The position numbers and the translations under genes are program-made. From contig JAAZXR010000009.1 of NCBI GenBank assembly GCA_014240065.1, positions 1 through 64,000 of the forward strand: a DNA stretch of 64,000 nucleotides. The letters are read 5' to 3'. Under the pieces are notes generated by a model that saw nothing but the letters and a program-made list of their open reading frames with translations, made no database searches and was not told the DNA's origin. Positions 33,962 through 44,843 of the stretch are shown piece by piece. This DNA is from Myxococcales bacterium. GTDB lineage: Bacteria > Myxococcota_A > Polyangia > Nannocystales > Nannocystaceae. Position 1 is the first letter of the stretch. Every line of letters begins with the position of its first letter.

Positions 33962-36220
33962 TCATACTCGGCTTTGAGCTTCTACGACCGTCAGCGCCGA
34001 CATCCAGACGATACTATCGACCGAACAATCCCGCTCCAGCACGCTGACCGGGCGCGGCATCCCTAGCAGCACTGGACCGACGGCGGGGACCCCTCCTAGC
34101 TCTCTCATGAGCTTGTAGGCCACATTGCCAGACTCGAGGTTGGGGAAGATCAACACGTTCGCCGGCCCGGTGAGCCGGGTGAACGGATACCGACGGCGCT
34201 GCAGCTCGTAGTCCACCGCGACGTTGGCTTGCATCTCGCCCTCAACCTCCAGATCGGGCCTTCGCGACTGAAGCAGCTTCACCGCGCGCGCCGCCTGATC
34301 GGAGAGCGGCGACCGCACCGATCCAAAGTTGGAGTAGCTCAAAAAAGCGACCCGCGGCTCGACGTCGAATCGATTCTTGGCCGCGTCGGCGATCATCTCG
34401 GCGAGCTCGGCTTGGGACTCCGCCGTCGTGGTCAGGTTGACGGTGGTGTCGCCAAAAAAGCGCACCCCGTCCTTGTGGAGCATGAGGTACATGCCCGCCG
34501 CACGTTTGACACCTTCGGCCAGCCCGATGGTCTCGAGCGCGGGACGGATGATCTCTGGATAGGAGTGATCGAGCCCCCCGATGACGCCGTCAGCGTCCCC
34601 GTTCTTGACCATCGCGAGACCAAAATAGACAGGCTCACTCATCCGCTGAGTCGCCTGCGCCGAGTCGATCCCCTTACGCCCGCGGGCCCCGTGGTATTGG
34701 GCCACATACGCGTCGGTGCGAGGATCTTTTGAGGGGTCGATGACCTCGTAGTCGTCGGTTGACAGGTGAAGCTCGTGCTCCTCGATGTGTCGCTGGATCA
34801 CATCGGGATCGCCCAGCAACACCGGTCGAGCGATCCCCTCATCGGCGAGGATGGCGCAGGCCTCCAAAATCTTGGGGTGCTCTCCCTCGACAAAAACAAT
34901 CCGCTTGGGATCTCGCTGCGCCCTCCGAACGAATTTTCGCATCAGCGCGGTCGCGCCGCCGAGCAACGTCCGCATGCGCTCGCGGTAGGCCTTCAGATCG
35001 AGGTCGAGCCTCGCGACCCCCGTCTTGATCGCCGCCTCCGCGACGGCTGGTGCGACCCACTGCACCACGCGCGGATCGAAGGGCTTGGGGATGATGTAGT
35101 CCGCCCCGTAGGTGTAGTCCGCCCCGTAGGCGCGGTTCACGTCCTGCGGCACGTCTCTTTGGGCGAGCTCCGCCAACGCGTGCGCCGCCGCCACCTTCAT
35201 CTCTTCATTGATCAACCGCGCCCGGACATCGAGCGCGCCGCGAAAGATCCCCGGAAACCCGAGGACGTTGTTCACCTGGTTGTTGAAGTCGCTCCGGCCT
35301 GTCGCCACGATCGCGTCGGGTCGAGCCCTCTTCGCCGCGTCGTAGCCGATCTCCGGATCTGGATTCGCGAGGGCGAAGATAATCGGCCGTTCCCCCATCG
35401 ACTGCACCATCGCCTCGTCGACCAGGCCCCCCCGGGACAGCCCCAAAAACAGGTCCGCGCCCGCGAGCGCCTCTTTCAACGTTGTGCGTGGTGTGTCTCG
35501 AACGAACGCCATCTTTGATTCGTTGAGGTCATCCCTCCCCGAATGCAGCACCCCCTTCGAGTCGACCATGAGCACGTGCTCGGGGCGCACCCCCAAGCGA
35601 ATATAAAAGCGCGTGCACGCGATGGCCGACGCCCCAGCGCCGCTCACCACCATTTTGATCTCATCGAGGGTCTTGCCCTGGAGCGCGGCCGCGTTGAGCA
35701 GCGCCGCGCCGGAGATGATCGCGGTCCCGTGCTGATCGTCGTGGAAGACCGGGATGTCGAGCCGCTCGCGAAGCTGCTCCTCAATATAGAAACACTCGGG
35801 GGCCTTGATGTCCTCGAGGTTGATGCCGCCAAACGTGGGCGCGAGCGCGCAGACCACATCGATAAAGCGGTCGGGATCATTCGCGTCGAGCTCGATGTCA
35901 AAGACGTCGACGTCGGCGAACTTTTTGAACAGCACCCCCTTCCCCTCCATGACCGGCTTGGACGCCAGCGGCCCAATGTCGCCGAGTCCGAGGACGGCGG
36001 TCCCGTTCGTGATCACCGCGACGAGGTTGCCCCGCGCCGTGTAGTCGAACACGGTGTTGGGATCCGCGTGGATCTCCATGCACGGCTCCGCCACCCCCGG
36101 CGAGTACGCGAGCGAGAGATCTCGCTGGCTCGTCAGCTGCTTCGTGGAAACAACTTCGATCTTGCCGGGCCGCCCCGCGCGGTGAAACTCAAGGGCTTCT
36201 CGCTTTCGAACCTTCGCCAT
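33962..36220 (-). CDS. maeB: NADP-dependent malic enzyme with phosphotransacetylase-like domain (MaeB)
   Basis: 752 residues, typical for MaeB. The malic domain (about 1-430) has [47 protein letters not shown] and [15 protein letters not shown] (NADP fold). The phosphotransacetylase-like domain (about 430-752) has [30 protein letters not shown] and the end [21 protein letters not shown]. It decarboxylates malate to pyruvate with NADPH; the second domain binds acetyl-CoA as an allosteric effector. At 35096-35131 an 18-base unit repeats twice in frame, but alignment by eye to family members shows normal length, so it is not an insertion. Confidence 0.95.
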   Translation of the reverse strand: MAKVRKREALEFHRAGRPGKIEVVSTKQLTSQRDLSLAYSPGVAEPCMEIHADPNTVFDYTARGNLVAVITNGTAVLGLGDIGPLASKPVMEGKGVLFKKFADVDVFDIELDANDPDRFIDVVCALAPTFGGINLEDIKAPECFYIEEQLRERLDIPVFHDDQHGTAIISGAALLNAAALQGKTLDEIKMVVSGAGASAIACTRFYIRLGVRPEHVLMVDSKGVLHSGRDDLNESKMAFVRDTPRTTLKEALAGADLFLGLSRGGLVDEAMVQSMGERPIIFALANPDPEIGYDAAKRARPDAIVATGRSDFNNQVNNVLGFPGIFRGALDVRARLINEEMKVAAAHALAELAQRDVPQDVNRAYGADYTYGADYIIPKPFDPRVVQWVAPAVAEAAIKTGVARLDLDLKAYRERMRTLLGGATALMRKFVRRAQRDPKRIVFVEGEHPKILEACAILADEGIARPVLLGDPDVIQRHIEEHELHLSTDDYEVIDPSKDPRTDAYVAQYHGARGRKGIDSAQATQRMSEPVYFGLAMVKNGDADGVIGGLDHSYPEIIRPALETIGLAEGVKRAAGMYLMLHKDGVRFFGDTTVNLTTTAESQAELAEMIADAAKNRFDVEPRVAFLSYSNFGSVRSPLSDQAARAVKLLQSRRPDLEVEGEMQANVAVDYELQRRRYPFTRLTGPANVLIFPNLESGNVAYKLMRELGGVPAVGPVLLGMPRPVSVLERDCSVDSIVWMSALTVVEAQSRV
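35096..35131. repeat. Two-copy 18-base repeat inside maeB
   Basis: GTAGTCCGCCCCGTAGGT and its near-copy (last base differs) lie side by side and encode [12 protein letters not shown]-type sequence. Family members have a similar spacing here, so it may be convergence or local conversion of a naturally repetitive motif. Confidence 0.6.
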
Positions 36221-36585
36221 ACGGTGCGGAGGATACTCGAACGCAGGGACGATCTCGCGTGCAAATCACTGCGCATCGCGCGGCCCGTCCGACCAGCGAT
36301 CCATGACGCGAAAAGCTGCTCGCCAGCCGCGACAAGGCGCGACAAGGCGCGACAAGGCGCGACTCTCGATGACCCGTGATTTGACCGCACGAGAGCCAGC
36401 GCGATGAAAACAGCGTCTCCGGTGATCCGTGTCACGCCGAGCAACTTGAACGATCCACAGTCTCCGCGAGACCCATCGCGCGCCGGGCAGAGACGAGGGC
36501 GGCGACACGCGAGACAGCGCGCATGCAAATGCACGCCCGCCTGCGCACCAACGCCGCGGCGCGCTCGACCTCACTCGGCCCGCGC
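36221..36585. other. 365-base gap between maeB and the SprT-like gene
   Basis: No convincing gene: minus-strand frames here have low-complexity Arg/Ser-rich translations. The region holds a 3.3-copy tandem repeat of GACAAGGCGC (36331-36363). The maeB promoter is presumably near its left end. No clear terminator is visible for the SprT-like gene, which stops at 36586. Confidence 0.7.
36331..36363. repeat. Ten-base tandem repeat upstream of maeB
   Basis: GACAAGGCGC is repeated three times plus GAC, in noncoding DNA about 110 bases upstream of the maeB start. Copy-number change could alter spacing of control elements, but no site is identified. Confidence 0.8.
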
Positions 36586-37497
36586 TCAGCGCTCAAGGAG
36601 CTTATGGAGGTTGCGTCGCTCCCACCGCAGCGACACCTCATAGTGCTGGTAGGTGCGCTCGTGCTCGCGAAACGCCGGCGTGTGATAGACGCGGCGGCCC
36701 CCCACGATCGGCATCTCGTGCATGGAGTGCAGCATCTCGTGGAAGACGATGAATTTGACGAAGAACGCCGGCACGTCGCTCGCGTCGAGCACCGGGTGGA
36801 TTCGAATCAGCTGATCTTCGAGGGTGTAGCTGCCCAAGCGAATGGACTCTCGCGCCCTCCGGCGGCGACCTCGCTGGCCCCACGTGATCTGCACGTCGAC
36901 CTCGTCATTGAAGTACTTGGCGTTAAGTTCGTCGTAGATCTGGCGCAGATTGAAGAACCGCCCCTCCACGTCGATCTGATGTTGATCCGTGATGGACCGC
37001 GTGCGCACGCGGTCGTCGTTGTCGTCGATGAACCTCCGCAGCACCTGGGATGCGTCTGGGCACTGCGCCTGCGCGTAACGGGCCACCGCCCGCACCACCG
37101 TCGGCGGCGCGCCGATGAACATGTGGTGCATCCGCAGCGACCACGTCGTCTTGCTGCGCTTGATCGACAGCATGGTGTGACGGTTGTCCGTCGCCACAAC
37201 CCGCACCTCGCGGGCGTCAAAATAGGCGCGAAGCCGGCGCTGGAGATCTCGGCGCCCAAGCTCACGTGTGGTCTCAGAGCGATCCGCCCACGGAGATTCG
37301 AGTCCAAGCGACGACCTCGCCGCGGCGTATTCGCCGGTCTCGTCTTGTGCTCGATTCGTGACGATGCCGCCGACGTCCCCGGCATCAGACGCGCGACGCG
37401 CCTCGCTGTGTGAGGCCATCGCCGCCACCGACGGGGGGGTCCTCGACGCTGTTGCTGTCTTCGCTGTCTGCCGAAATGCTGCCGTGGTCCGTCTCAT
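36586..37497 (-). CDS. SprT-like zinc metallopeptidase-like protein
   Basis: 303 residues from the ATG at 37497; the first 75 or so residues are poorly conserved-looking and the real start may be the ATG at 37419. The zinc motif HEMLH is near residue 251 in FVKFIVFHEMLHSMHEM, followed by RRVYHTPAFREHERTYQHY and a C-terminal WERRNLHKLL. This is the SprT layout (HExxH plus a later His). The upstream NLRQIYDELNAKYFNDEVDVQITWG motif is the SprT-family beta start. SprT relatives process DNA-protein crosslinks in eukaryotes; bacterial role is unclear. It is divergent from the MoaD-MoaE gene. Confidence 0.8.
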   Translation of the reverse strand: MRRTTAAFRQTAKTATASRTPPSVAAMASHSEARRASDAGDVGGIVTNRAQDETGEYAAARSSLGLESPWADRSETTRELGRRDLQRRLRAYFDAREVRVVATDNRHTMLSIKRSKTTWSLRMHHMFIGAPPTVVRAVARYAQAQCPDASQVLRRFIDDNDDRVRTRSITDQHQIDVEGRFFNLRQIYDELNAKYFNDEVDVQITWGQRGRRRRARESIRLGSYTLEDQLIRIHPVLDASDVPAFFVKFIVFHEMLHSMHEMPIVGGRRVYHTPAFREHERTYQHYEVSLRWERRNLHKLLER

Positions 37498-37712
37498 AGA
37501 AAACGTTTTTCTCTATCCAAGTGGTCGGGCGAACGCGTCTCGCTCAGGCGCGCCGAGGAAGCATAGGATCGGGCGCAGCCCCGCCGAAATTCCCCGCCCG
37601 ACCCCGCGGGATCCCCAAGGATCTGCGTGAACTTGCGTCGGGAGCAATGATCTGGAAGACCTCACGTTCGCTCACGTACACTTTAGAACAGCCTGAAGAT
37701 CTGGCACGGATC

Positions 37713-38438
37713 ATGAGCCCCCGCACCTCACGAAACATTCGACTCTTCGCCGGTCTCAAAGAAGCCGCGGGCCGCTCCCATATGCCACTAGAATGCCCTG
37801 AGGGCGCGACTCCAGCGGATCTCAAGGGATTGGTGGCGGCGGCGTATCCGGAGATCGCGTCCCTCGCCGATGCCTGTCGCGTCGCCGTCGGCGGAAAATT
37901 TGTCGCCGACGACGCCCCGCTCCCCGCTGAGGGTGAGATCGCGCTGATCCCGCCGGTGTCTGGCGGGCAGGACGTGGATCGTGCGCCCCTCGATACAGAC
38001 GACGACACCGCCAGCGACCGCTCGCGGAGTGCCTGCCTGACCACGCTGGCCTTGGACTCGACGCAGGTCGCGCGCGAGGTGGCCATGGACACCGCGGGTG
38101 CCACCACGACCTTCGTGGGGAACGTTCGAAGTCACTCGCGCGGACTCATCATCACCCACCTCGACTACGAGGCCTACCGGCCCATGGCCCTGCGGGTCAT
38201 GCAAGAGATCGTGGACGACATCGAATCGGACGTCGAGGGGGCTCGCGTGGCCATCCACCATCGCCTCGGGCGCCTCGTGGTGGGCGAGGCCGCCGTGGTC
38301 ATCGCCGCGAGCGCACCCCACCGAGCCGAGGCCTTCGACGCCTGTCGCCGCGCCATCGAGGCGCTCAAGCGTGACGTGCCGATCTGGAAGAAGGAGTTCG
38401 ACGCCCAGGGTGGAAGCTGGATCGGGCAAGGCCCCTAG
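37713..38438 (+). CDS. Molybdopterin synthase MoaD-MoaE fusion protein
   Basis: 241 residues from the ATG at 37713. Residues 1-85 are MoaD-like, ending EIALIPPVSGG, where Gly84-Gly85 is the thiocarboxylate-bearing end in stand-alone MoaD. Residues about 103-241 are MoaE: TTFVGNVRSHSRG, LDYEAYRPMALRVMQEI, IHHRLGRLVVGEAAVVI and the catalytic lysine region RDVPIWKKEF. Molybdopterin synthase makes the dithiolene of molybdopterin. Such fusions (MoaX type) are known in some bacteria, where the chain is cleaved after Gly-Gly to free the C-terminus. Residues QDVDRAPLDTDDDTAS form the linker. No other moa gene is in the window. Confidence 0.93.
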   Translation: MSPRTSRNIRLFAGLKEAAGRSHMPLECPEGATPADLKGLVAAAYPEIASLADACRVAVGGKFVADDAPLPAEGEIALIPPVSGGQDVDRAPLDTDDDTASDRSRSACLTTLALDSTQVAREVAMDTAGATTTFVGNVRSHSRGLIITHLDYEAYRPMALRVMQEIVDDIESDVEGARVAIHHRLGRLVVGEAAVVIAASAPHRAEAFDACRRAIEALKRDVPIWKKEFDAQGGSWIGQGP

Positions 38439-38516
38439 CCGCCGCCCACCGCGCGATCCTCGAGACTCTCACCATCGAGCGCGCAACGTTTTGCAGGCGC
38501 GGGCGACTACCCCTAT

Positions 38517-39902
38517 GTGACCGCCCAAGCTCTCCCACCCCCACAAGACCTCCACGAGGGCACGGCGACCCTCAAACTCCCTCAGCGCGCGCTGCACGAG
38601 CCGCTCGTGTTCGAGCTCCTCGGCGAGCGACCGACCCGCTTTCGGTGCCGCGGCACGTGGGTCATCGGAGCGTCGGCGACGGCCGCGCTGCGGCTCCATG
38701 ATCCCTTCGTGAGCGGCTCTCATCTTCGATGCACCACCCACAACAACGGCGTGTGGGTGGAAGACCTGCGCTCAAAAAATGGCACCCGACTCAACGGTAT
38801 CCAGATCCGCGCGGGCCTCGTCACGCCCGGGATGTGCCTCCACATCGGGAGGCAGCGCCTCCTCCTCTTTCGTCAGCGCTCCCCGACCTCGGCGCGCCAC
38901 GCAGACGCTGCCTCACCGCCGACATCCCCGCCCCCCCCGACCCCTGGGGGCATGATTGGACAGAGCAAGGCCTTCCTCGACGCGATACGACATCTGTCCA
39001 CCTACGCCACCTTGCCGCAGCCCGTGCTCGTGCTCGGTGAGACAGGTGTGGGGAAGGAGCTCATCGCCCGCGCGCTGCACGACGATGGACCGCGCGCGAG
39101 CGAGCCGTTCGTGGCGCTCAACTGCGCGTCGATCCCCGAACAGCTCGCAGAGAGTGAGCTCTTCGGCCACGCCAAGGGCGCCTTCACGACGGCCATCAAA
39201 AAACACCACGGCGCCTTCGCGCGCGCCGGCGCCGGCACGCTGTTCCTCGATGAAATCGGCGAGCTGCCGCTCTCGTTGCAGGCCAAGCTCCTGCGCGCGC
39301 TCGAGACCCGCGCGTTCGCGCCGGTGGGCGGGGAGACCGCGCAACCGATCGCCGCCCGTATTGTGGCCGCCACACATCGTGATCTCCCGACCGCCATCGA
39401 GCGCGGAGAGTTCCGGGAAGATCTCTTCCACCGCCTCTCCGTGTTCCAGCTGGAATTGCCGCCATTGCGACAGCGCCCAGAGGATATCCCCGCGCTGGTG
39501 AGCCACTTCGTCACGCAGACCGAGCGCGAACTTCGCCGACCGATCAATGTGGAGCCTTGCGCGTTCGAAGCGGCGAGCTCGCACCCGTGGGCGGGGAATA
39601 TTCGGGCCCTGAGAAACGCGATCCTCCGCGCCGCGGTCCTGGGAGACGGGGTCATCACCGGCGCGGTGCTGGTACCGCGCGCCGCGCACCAGGTCCAGGA
39701 GCCCGAGGGGATCACAGTGCCCCGGGGGGACTACGCCTCCATGAAACGCGCGCTATTGCGTCGTTTGGTGGAAGAGCACGGCAGCATCCGCAAGGCGGCG
39801 GTCGCGATCGGCGTCCCGCGCAGCACGCTCGGCGCGTGGCTGCGCGGATCTGAGGAAGAAGTGCCCGCGTCAGCCTCTTCTCCGCTTCCATCGAGCCGCT
39901 AG
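38517..39902 (+). CDS. FHA-domain sigma-54-dependent activator with GAFTTA loop
   Basis: 461 residues from a GTG start. An FHA domain (about 26-125) has WVIGASATAALRLHDPFVSGSHLR and SKNGTRLNG, which bind phosphothreonine. The AAA+ domain (about 146-375) has Walker A GETGVGKE (174-181), Walker B TLFLDEIGEL (241-250) and REDLFHRLSVFQLELPPLRQR. The sigma-54 contact loop reads GAFTTA (221-226) instead of GAFTGA. The C-terminus has a Fis-type helix-turn-helix (GSIRKAAVAIGVPRSTLGAWL). Myxobacteria have many FHA activators coupled to Ser/Thr kinases; the partner here is unknown. It lies 78 bases after the MoaD-MoaE gene. Confidence 0.93.
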   Translation: MTAQALPPPQDLHEGTATLKLPQRALHEPLVFELLGERPTRFRCRGTWVIGASATAALRLHDPFVSGSHLRCTTHNNGVWVEDLRSKNGTRLNGIQIRAGLVTPGMCLHIGRQRLLLFRQRSPTSARHADAASPPTSPPPPTPGGMIGQSKAFLDAIRHLSTYATLPQPVLVLGETGVGKELIARALHDDGPRASEPFVALNCASIPEQLAESELFGHAKGAFTTAIKKHHGAFARAGAGTLFLDEIGELPLSLQAKLLRALETRAFAPVGGETAQPIAARIVAATHRDLPTAIERGEFREDLFHRLSVFQLELPPLRQRPEDIPALVSHFVTQTERELRRPINVEPCAFEAASSHPWAGNIRALRNAILRAAVLGDGVITGAVLVPRAAHQVQEPEGITVPRGDYASMKRALLRRLVEEHGSIRKAAVAIGVPRSTLGAWLRGSEEEVPASASSPLPSSR

Positions 39903-40002
39903 ATTCGCTATGCCTACGGGCACGGCCGCTCCCGCCCGCGCAATCGCGGCGCGCAACATCGCGGCGCGCAGTTTCATCCAGCCACAAACAAAGAGAACCG
40001 AC

Positions 40003-40590
40003 ATGAGCTTCGAACTTCCCACGCTTCCATACGACAAGGCCGCCCTCGAACCCCACATGAGCGCAGAGACCTTCGACTACCATCACGGCAAACACCACAA
40101 CGCCTACGTCAACAAACTGAACGCCATGACCGACGGCTCCGAGTGGGCCGGAAAATCCCTCGACGACATCATCGCGGGCGCCGAGGGTGGCCTGTTCAAC
40201 CAAGCCGCGCAGCACTTCAACCACAGCTTCTTTTGGAAGTGCATGAAGCCGGGTGGCGGCGGCGAGCCCTCGGGCGCCCTGGCAGATGCCATCAAGCGTG
40301 ACTTCGGTGGACTCGACGAGTTCAACGCCGCCTTCAGCGCCGCCGCGGCGGGACAGTTCGGCTCCGGCTGGGCGTGGCTCGTGATGCGGGGCGGCAAGCT
40401 GGAGATCATGACCACCGGCAACGCCGACCTGCCCCAAAAGCATGGCGCCACGCCGCTGCTCACGCTCGACGTGTGGGAGCACGCCTACTACGTGGACTAC
40501 CGGAACGCGCGTCCCAAGTACATCGAGACCTTCCTCAGCAAGCTCATCAACTGGGACTTCGTCGCCGAGAACCTCGGCAACGCCGGCTGA
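40003..40590 (+). CDS. sodB: Iron superoxide dismutase
   Basis: 195 residues from the ATG at 40003 with AGAGA upstream; longer frames to 39910 are unlikely. The metal ligands are His27 (DYHHGKHHNAYV), His in FNHSFFW, and Asp/His in LDVWEHAYYVDY. The FNQAAQHFNHSFFWKCM block is the iron-type signature, including Gln69-equivalent on the N-terminal side. It converts superoxide to oxygen and peroxide in the cytoplasm. A 13-base direct repeat (ATCGCGGCGCGCA at 39943 and 39958) sits just upstream. A bidirectional hairpin follows before the convergent DUF1295 gene. Confidence 0.96.
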   Translation: MSFELPTLPYDKAALEPHMSAETFDYHHGKHHNAYVNKLNAMTDGSEWAGKSLDDIIAGAEGGLFNQAAQHFNHSFFWKCMKPGGGGEPSGALADAIKRDFGGLDEFNAAFSAAAAGQFGSGWAWLVMRGGKLEIMTTGNADLPQKHGATPLLTLDVWEHAYYVDYRNARPKYIETFLSKLINWDFVAENLGNAG

Positions 40591-40610
40591 TCGCGGAGCA
40601 CCGATCGAGC

Positions 40611-40647
40611 GCGAAGAGGCGGGGCGGAGACGTCCTGCCTCTTTCGC
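40611..40647. terminator. Hairpin between sodB and the DUF1295 gene
   Basis: GCGAAGAGGC (40611-40620) pairs with GCCTCTTTCGC (40637-40647) with one bulged T, over a 16-base loop. It lies between two convergent genes and could end both transcripts. The T-rich part of the arm supports plus-strand termination only weakly. Confidence 0.5.
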
Positions 40648-40648
40648 G

Positions 40649-41557
40649 TCAACTGGCGCGAGGTGGCCGCAGCAACACGCGAGATGTCTTCTCCGCGTGG
40701 GCGCGCCACCCCTCTCTGCGCGCCGCGTGCCGCTCCTCGATCATCGGGAGGCTGACAAAGACGAACAGGAGATTGATGGACAGCGCGCCAACGATCGTCC
40801 ACCAGCTCCCGGGCGCGGTGAACGCCGCAAATACAAACAGCCCCCACCAAAACGTCATCTCCCCGAAGTAGTTGGGGTGCCGTGACCACGCCCAAATGCC
40901 GGCCTTCAAGATGGCGCCGCGGGGCGGCCGCTGGAGCCGGAAGGCGCGCAGCTGCTGGTCCGCGAGCCCCTCGCACCCGATGCCGAGAAGCGTGACCGCC
41001 GCCGCGAGCGCGTCGCCCCAGCCCAAGGGGGCGGTCGCGGTCAGCGCGGGCCACAGCGCGGCGCTGCCGCCGAATACGAGCACGGTCGGGAACATGTGAA
41101 TGCCCGAGAAGCTCACCAGCCAGTAGCGACGGCCGTGCTTGCTCGCCAAGTCCACATAGCGCCAGTCCTCGTGCGAGAGGCCCGCCCACCCGCGCGTCCA
41201 ATTCCACGTGAGCCGCGCCCCCCAGAGCCCCACCAGCGCCAGCACCAGCCATTGGCGGTGGGCGTTCCCGGCGAGCGCCTCCGGCGTCATCATCCACCAA
41301 CCCACGAGGACCGGCGGCACCACGCTCCAGTAAGGATCGTACACGCTCGAGTTGTTGACGGCGAAGGACACGGCGAAGATCACCAGCGTCGCGACCACGT
41401 CCGCCACGAGGCCCTGCGCGAGCGGGTGGAGATCTCCTACCAGCGTCAACGAACCCCACGCGGCCAACAGCGCGCCCATATACGCCAGCAGGACCACGCC
41501 AAAACTCCCCACGCGACCGGGTCGAACGCCCCTCACCTGCTGCGACGCCTGCTCCAT
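40649..41557 (-). CDS. DUF1295 (steroid 5-alpha-reductase/ICMT-like) membrane protein
   Basis: 302 residues with about seven membrane helices. The family signatures are NNSSVYDPYWSVVPPVL (about 68-84), WTRGWAGLSHEDWRYVDL, and WAWSRHPNYFGEMTFWWGLFVF, with an acidic/basic end PMIEERHAARREGWRAHAEKT. DUF1295 proteins share the fold of steroid 5-alpha-reductases and isoprenylcysteine methyltransferases and are presumed oxidoreductases acting on lipids, but the substrate is not known. It is convergent with sodB and divergent from thiC. Confidence 0.9.
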   Translation of the reverse strand: MEQASQQVRGVRPGRVGSFGVVLLAYMGALLAAWGSLTLVGDLHPLAQGLVADVVATLVIFAVSFAVNNSSVYDPYWSVVPPVLVGWWMMTPEALAGNAHRQWLVLALVGLWGARLTWNWTRGWAGLSHEDWRYVDLASKHGRRYWLVSFSGIHMFPTVLVFGGSAALWPALTATAPLGWGDALAAAVTLLGIGCEGLADQQLRAFRLQRPPRGAILKAGIWAWSRHPNYFGEMTFWWGLFVFAAFTAPGSWWTIVGALSINLLFVFVSLPMIEERHAARREGWRAHAEKTSRVLLRPPRAS

Positions 41558-41676
41558 ACCTACGTTCTAGCGGTTTCCTCATCAACCGCAAAGATGCGGC
41601 GATGGAGCCGGGCCAGCGCGCGTCCGCTGACGGTCTGCGCGCCACGCCTGTCCCATAGCCGCACAGCAACGAGTGA

Positions 41677-43401
<1,725 letters not shown>

Positions 43402-43404
43402 CCC

Positions 43405-43422
43405 CGTGGCGCCGACGCCACG
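43405..43422. terminator. Hairpin after thiC
   Basis: CGTGGCG (43405-43411) pairs with CGCCACG (43416-43422) around a four-base loop, four bases after the thiC stop, between convergent genes. There is no U tract. Confidence 0.45.
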
Positions 43423-43478
43423 CACCCACGGTCACGTTTGCGACGAGAAGACGGGGGAGGCACAGTCGGTAGGCGGCG

Positions 43479-44840
43479 TCAGATCCCCCAGAACATCCCC
43501 ACGATGGACGCGGAGAGGCACGAGGCCAGGGCCCCCGCGAGCATGGCCCGCATGCCCAGCTTGGACAAGTCCGTGAGCCGCTCGGGCGCCATCCCCCCGA
43601 TACCGCCGAGCTGAATCCCGATGCTCGCGAAGTTCGCGAAGCCGCACAGCGCGAAGGAGGCCATCACCACGGTCCGCTCCGAGAGCTGCTCTGGGGTGTC
43701 GCGGACGATGTCGCCGAGGTGTTGGTAGGCGATAAATTCTGTGAGCGCGAGTTTCTCCCCCAAGAGCTGTCCCACCAAGCCCACCTCACCCCACGGCACC
43801 CCCATCACGGCGGCGATGGGCGCGAACAGCACCGACAACACATCGGAGATCCCGATGGCGCGCGAGCTCACCCCCTCGGCGCAGCCGTAGCCGAAGCTCA
43901 AGCCCGCGTCTCCGCAATATCTCGCCGGCAGCGCGCCGAGCATCCAGTCGAACATCCACACCATGGCGACCATCGCGATCAGCATGGCGGCCACGTTGAT
44001 GGCGAGCTTGACGCCGTCGGCAGCGCCGATCGCCAGCGCCTCGACGAGGTTGCTCGCGGGCGATTTTGGCATCTCGTCGATGTTCCCGGCGGTCGCTGGT
44101 TCTCCCGTCTCTGGCACCACCACCTTGGCGAGCGCGAGGGCCCCCGGCGCCGCCATGATCGACGCCATCACGAGATGGCCGGCGATGTTGGGCACATCTC
44201 GCAAAAACGAGACGTACGCGCCCATGACCCCGCCTGCCACCGTGGCGAACCCGCAGGTCATAATGGCGTTGAGCTCGGAGCGCGTCATCTTGCCGATGAA
44301 CGGGCGCACCAAGAGCGGCGCCTCGGTCTGGCCCAAGAAGATATTTCCCGCGGCCGAGAGGCTCTCTGCGCCCGAGGTGCCGATGGTCCGGACCATGAGC
44401 GCCGCGATGACCTTGACCAGCAGCTGCATCACCCCGAGGTAGTACAGCAACGCCGTGAGCGCCGAGAAAAAGATGATCGTGGGGAGCACCGTGAACGCGA
44501 TGTTCTGGAGCGGAGCAGAGATCCCCTTCGCCAGCACCATCGCCCCATCCTCGCCCCCAAAATGGTGCGGGACAAAGGAGCCGAAGACGAACTCCGCCCC
44601 GAGGTTGGAGAAATCCAGGAGCCGGTTCACGCCCGCGTCCACGACGCTATAAAACCACCCGGAGATCGTGGGGTTCAAGACGAGGAGGCCGAGGGAGGCC
44701 TGCAAGCCGATCCCGATCATCACCGGGCGCCAGCGCACGGCCTTCCGGTCGATCGACATGAGCCACGCGAGCCCCAAGATGGCGAAGATCCCGATGAAGG
44801 AGGTGAGGCGGAGGGTGATGGGCGTGGATTCGGCGAGCAT
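43479..44840 (-). CDS. Concentrative nucleoside transporter (CNT family)
   Basis: 453 residues, close to the usual 400-420, with about ten membrane segments. The start FIGIFAILGLAWLMSIDRKAVRWRPVMIGIGLQASLGLLVL and FVLPTIIFFSALTALLYYLGVMQLLVKVIAALM are typical NupC/CNT. The binding region has GAESLSAAGNIFLGQTEAPLLVRP, the GNIFxGQTEAPLLI-type nucleoside motif. It imports nucleosides with Na+ or H+. Its ATG is three bases after the 2OG-oxygenase stop, suggesting one operon, perhaps for purine or nucleoside use. Confidence 0.95.
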   Translation of the reverse strand: MLAESTPITLRLTSFIGIFAILGLAWLMSIDRKAVRWRPVMIGIGLQASLGLLVLNPTISGWFYSVVDAGVNRLLDFSNLGAEFVFGSFVPHHFGGEDGAMVLAKGISAPLQNIAFTVLPTIIFFSALTALLYYLGVMQLLVKVIAALMVRTIGTSGAESLSAAGNIFLGQTEAPLLVRPFIGKMTRSELNAIMTCGFATVAGGVMGAYVSFLRDVPNIAGHLVMASIMAAPGALALAKVVVPETGEPATAGNIDEMPKSPASNLVEALAIGAADGVKLAINVAAMLIAMVAMVWMFDWMLGALPARYCGDAGLSFGYGCAEGVSSRAIGISDVLSVLFAPIAAVMGVPWGEVGLVGQLLGEKLALTEFIAYQHLGDIVRDTPEQLSERTVVMASFALCGFANFASIGIQLGGIGGMAPERLTDLSKLGMRAMLAGALASCLSASIVGMFWGI

Positions 44841-44843
44841 GAG

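Noticed and set aside
35096-35131. An 18-base tandem repeat in maeB as a recent insertion
   Set aside because: Family members show similar length across this segment, so no extra residues seem to have been added.
36133-36534. A minus-strand open frame ahead of maeB
   Set aside because: It overlaps the maeB start on the same strand, has low-complexity Arg/Ser composition and no recognisable domain.
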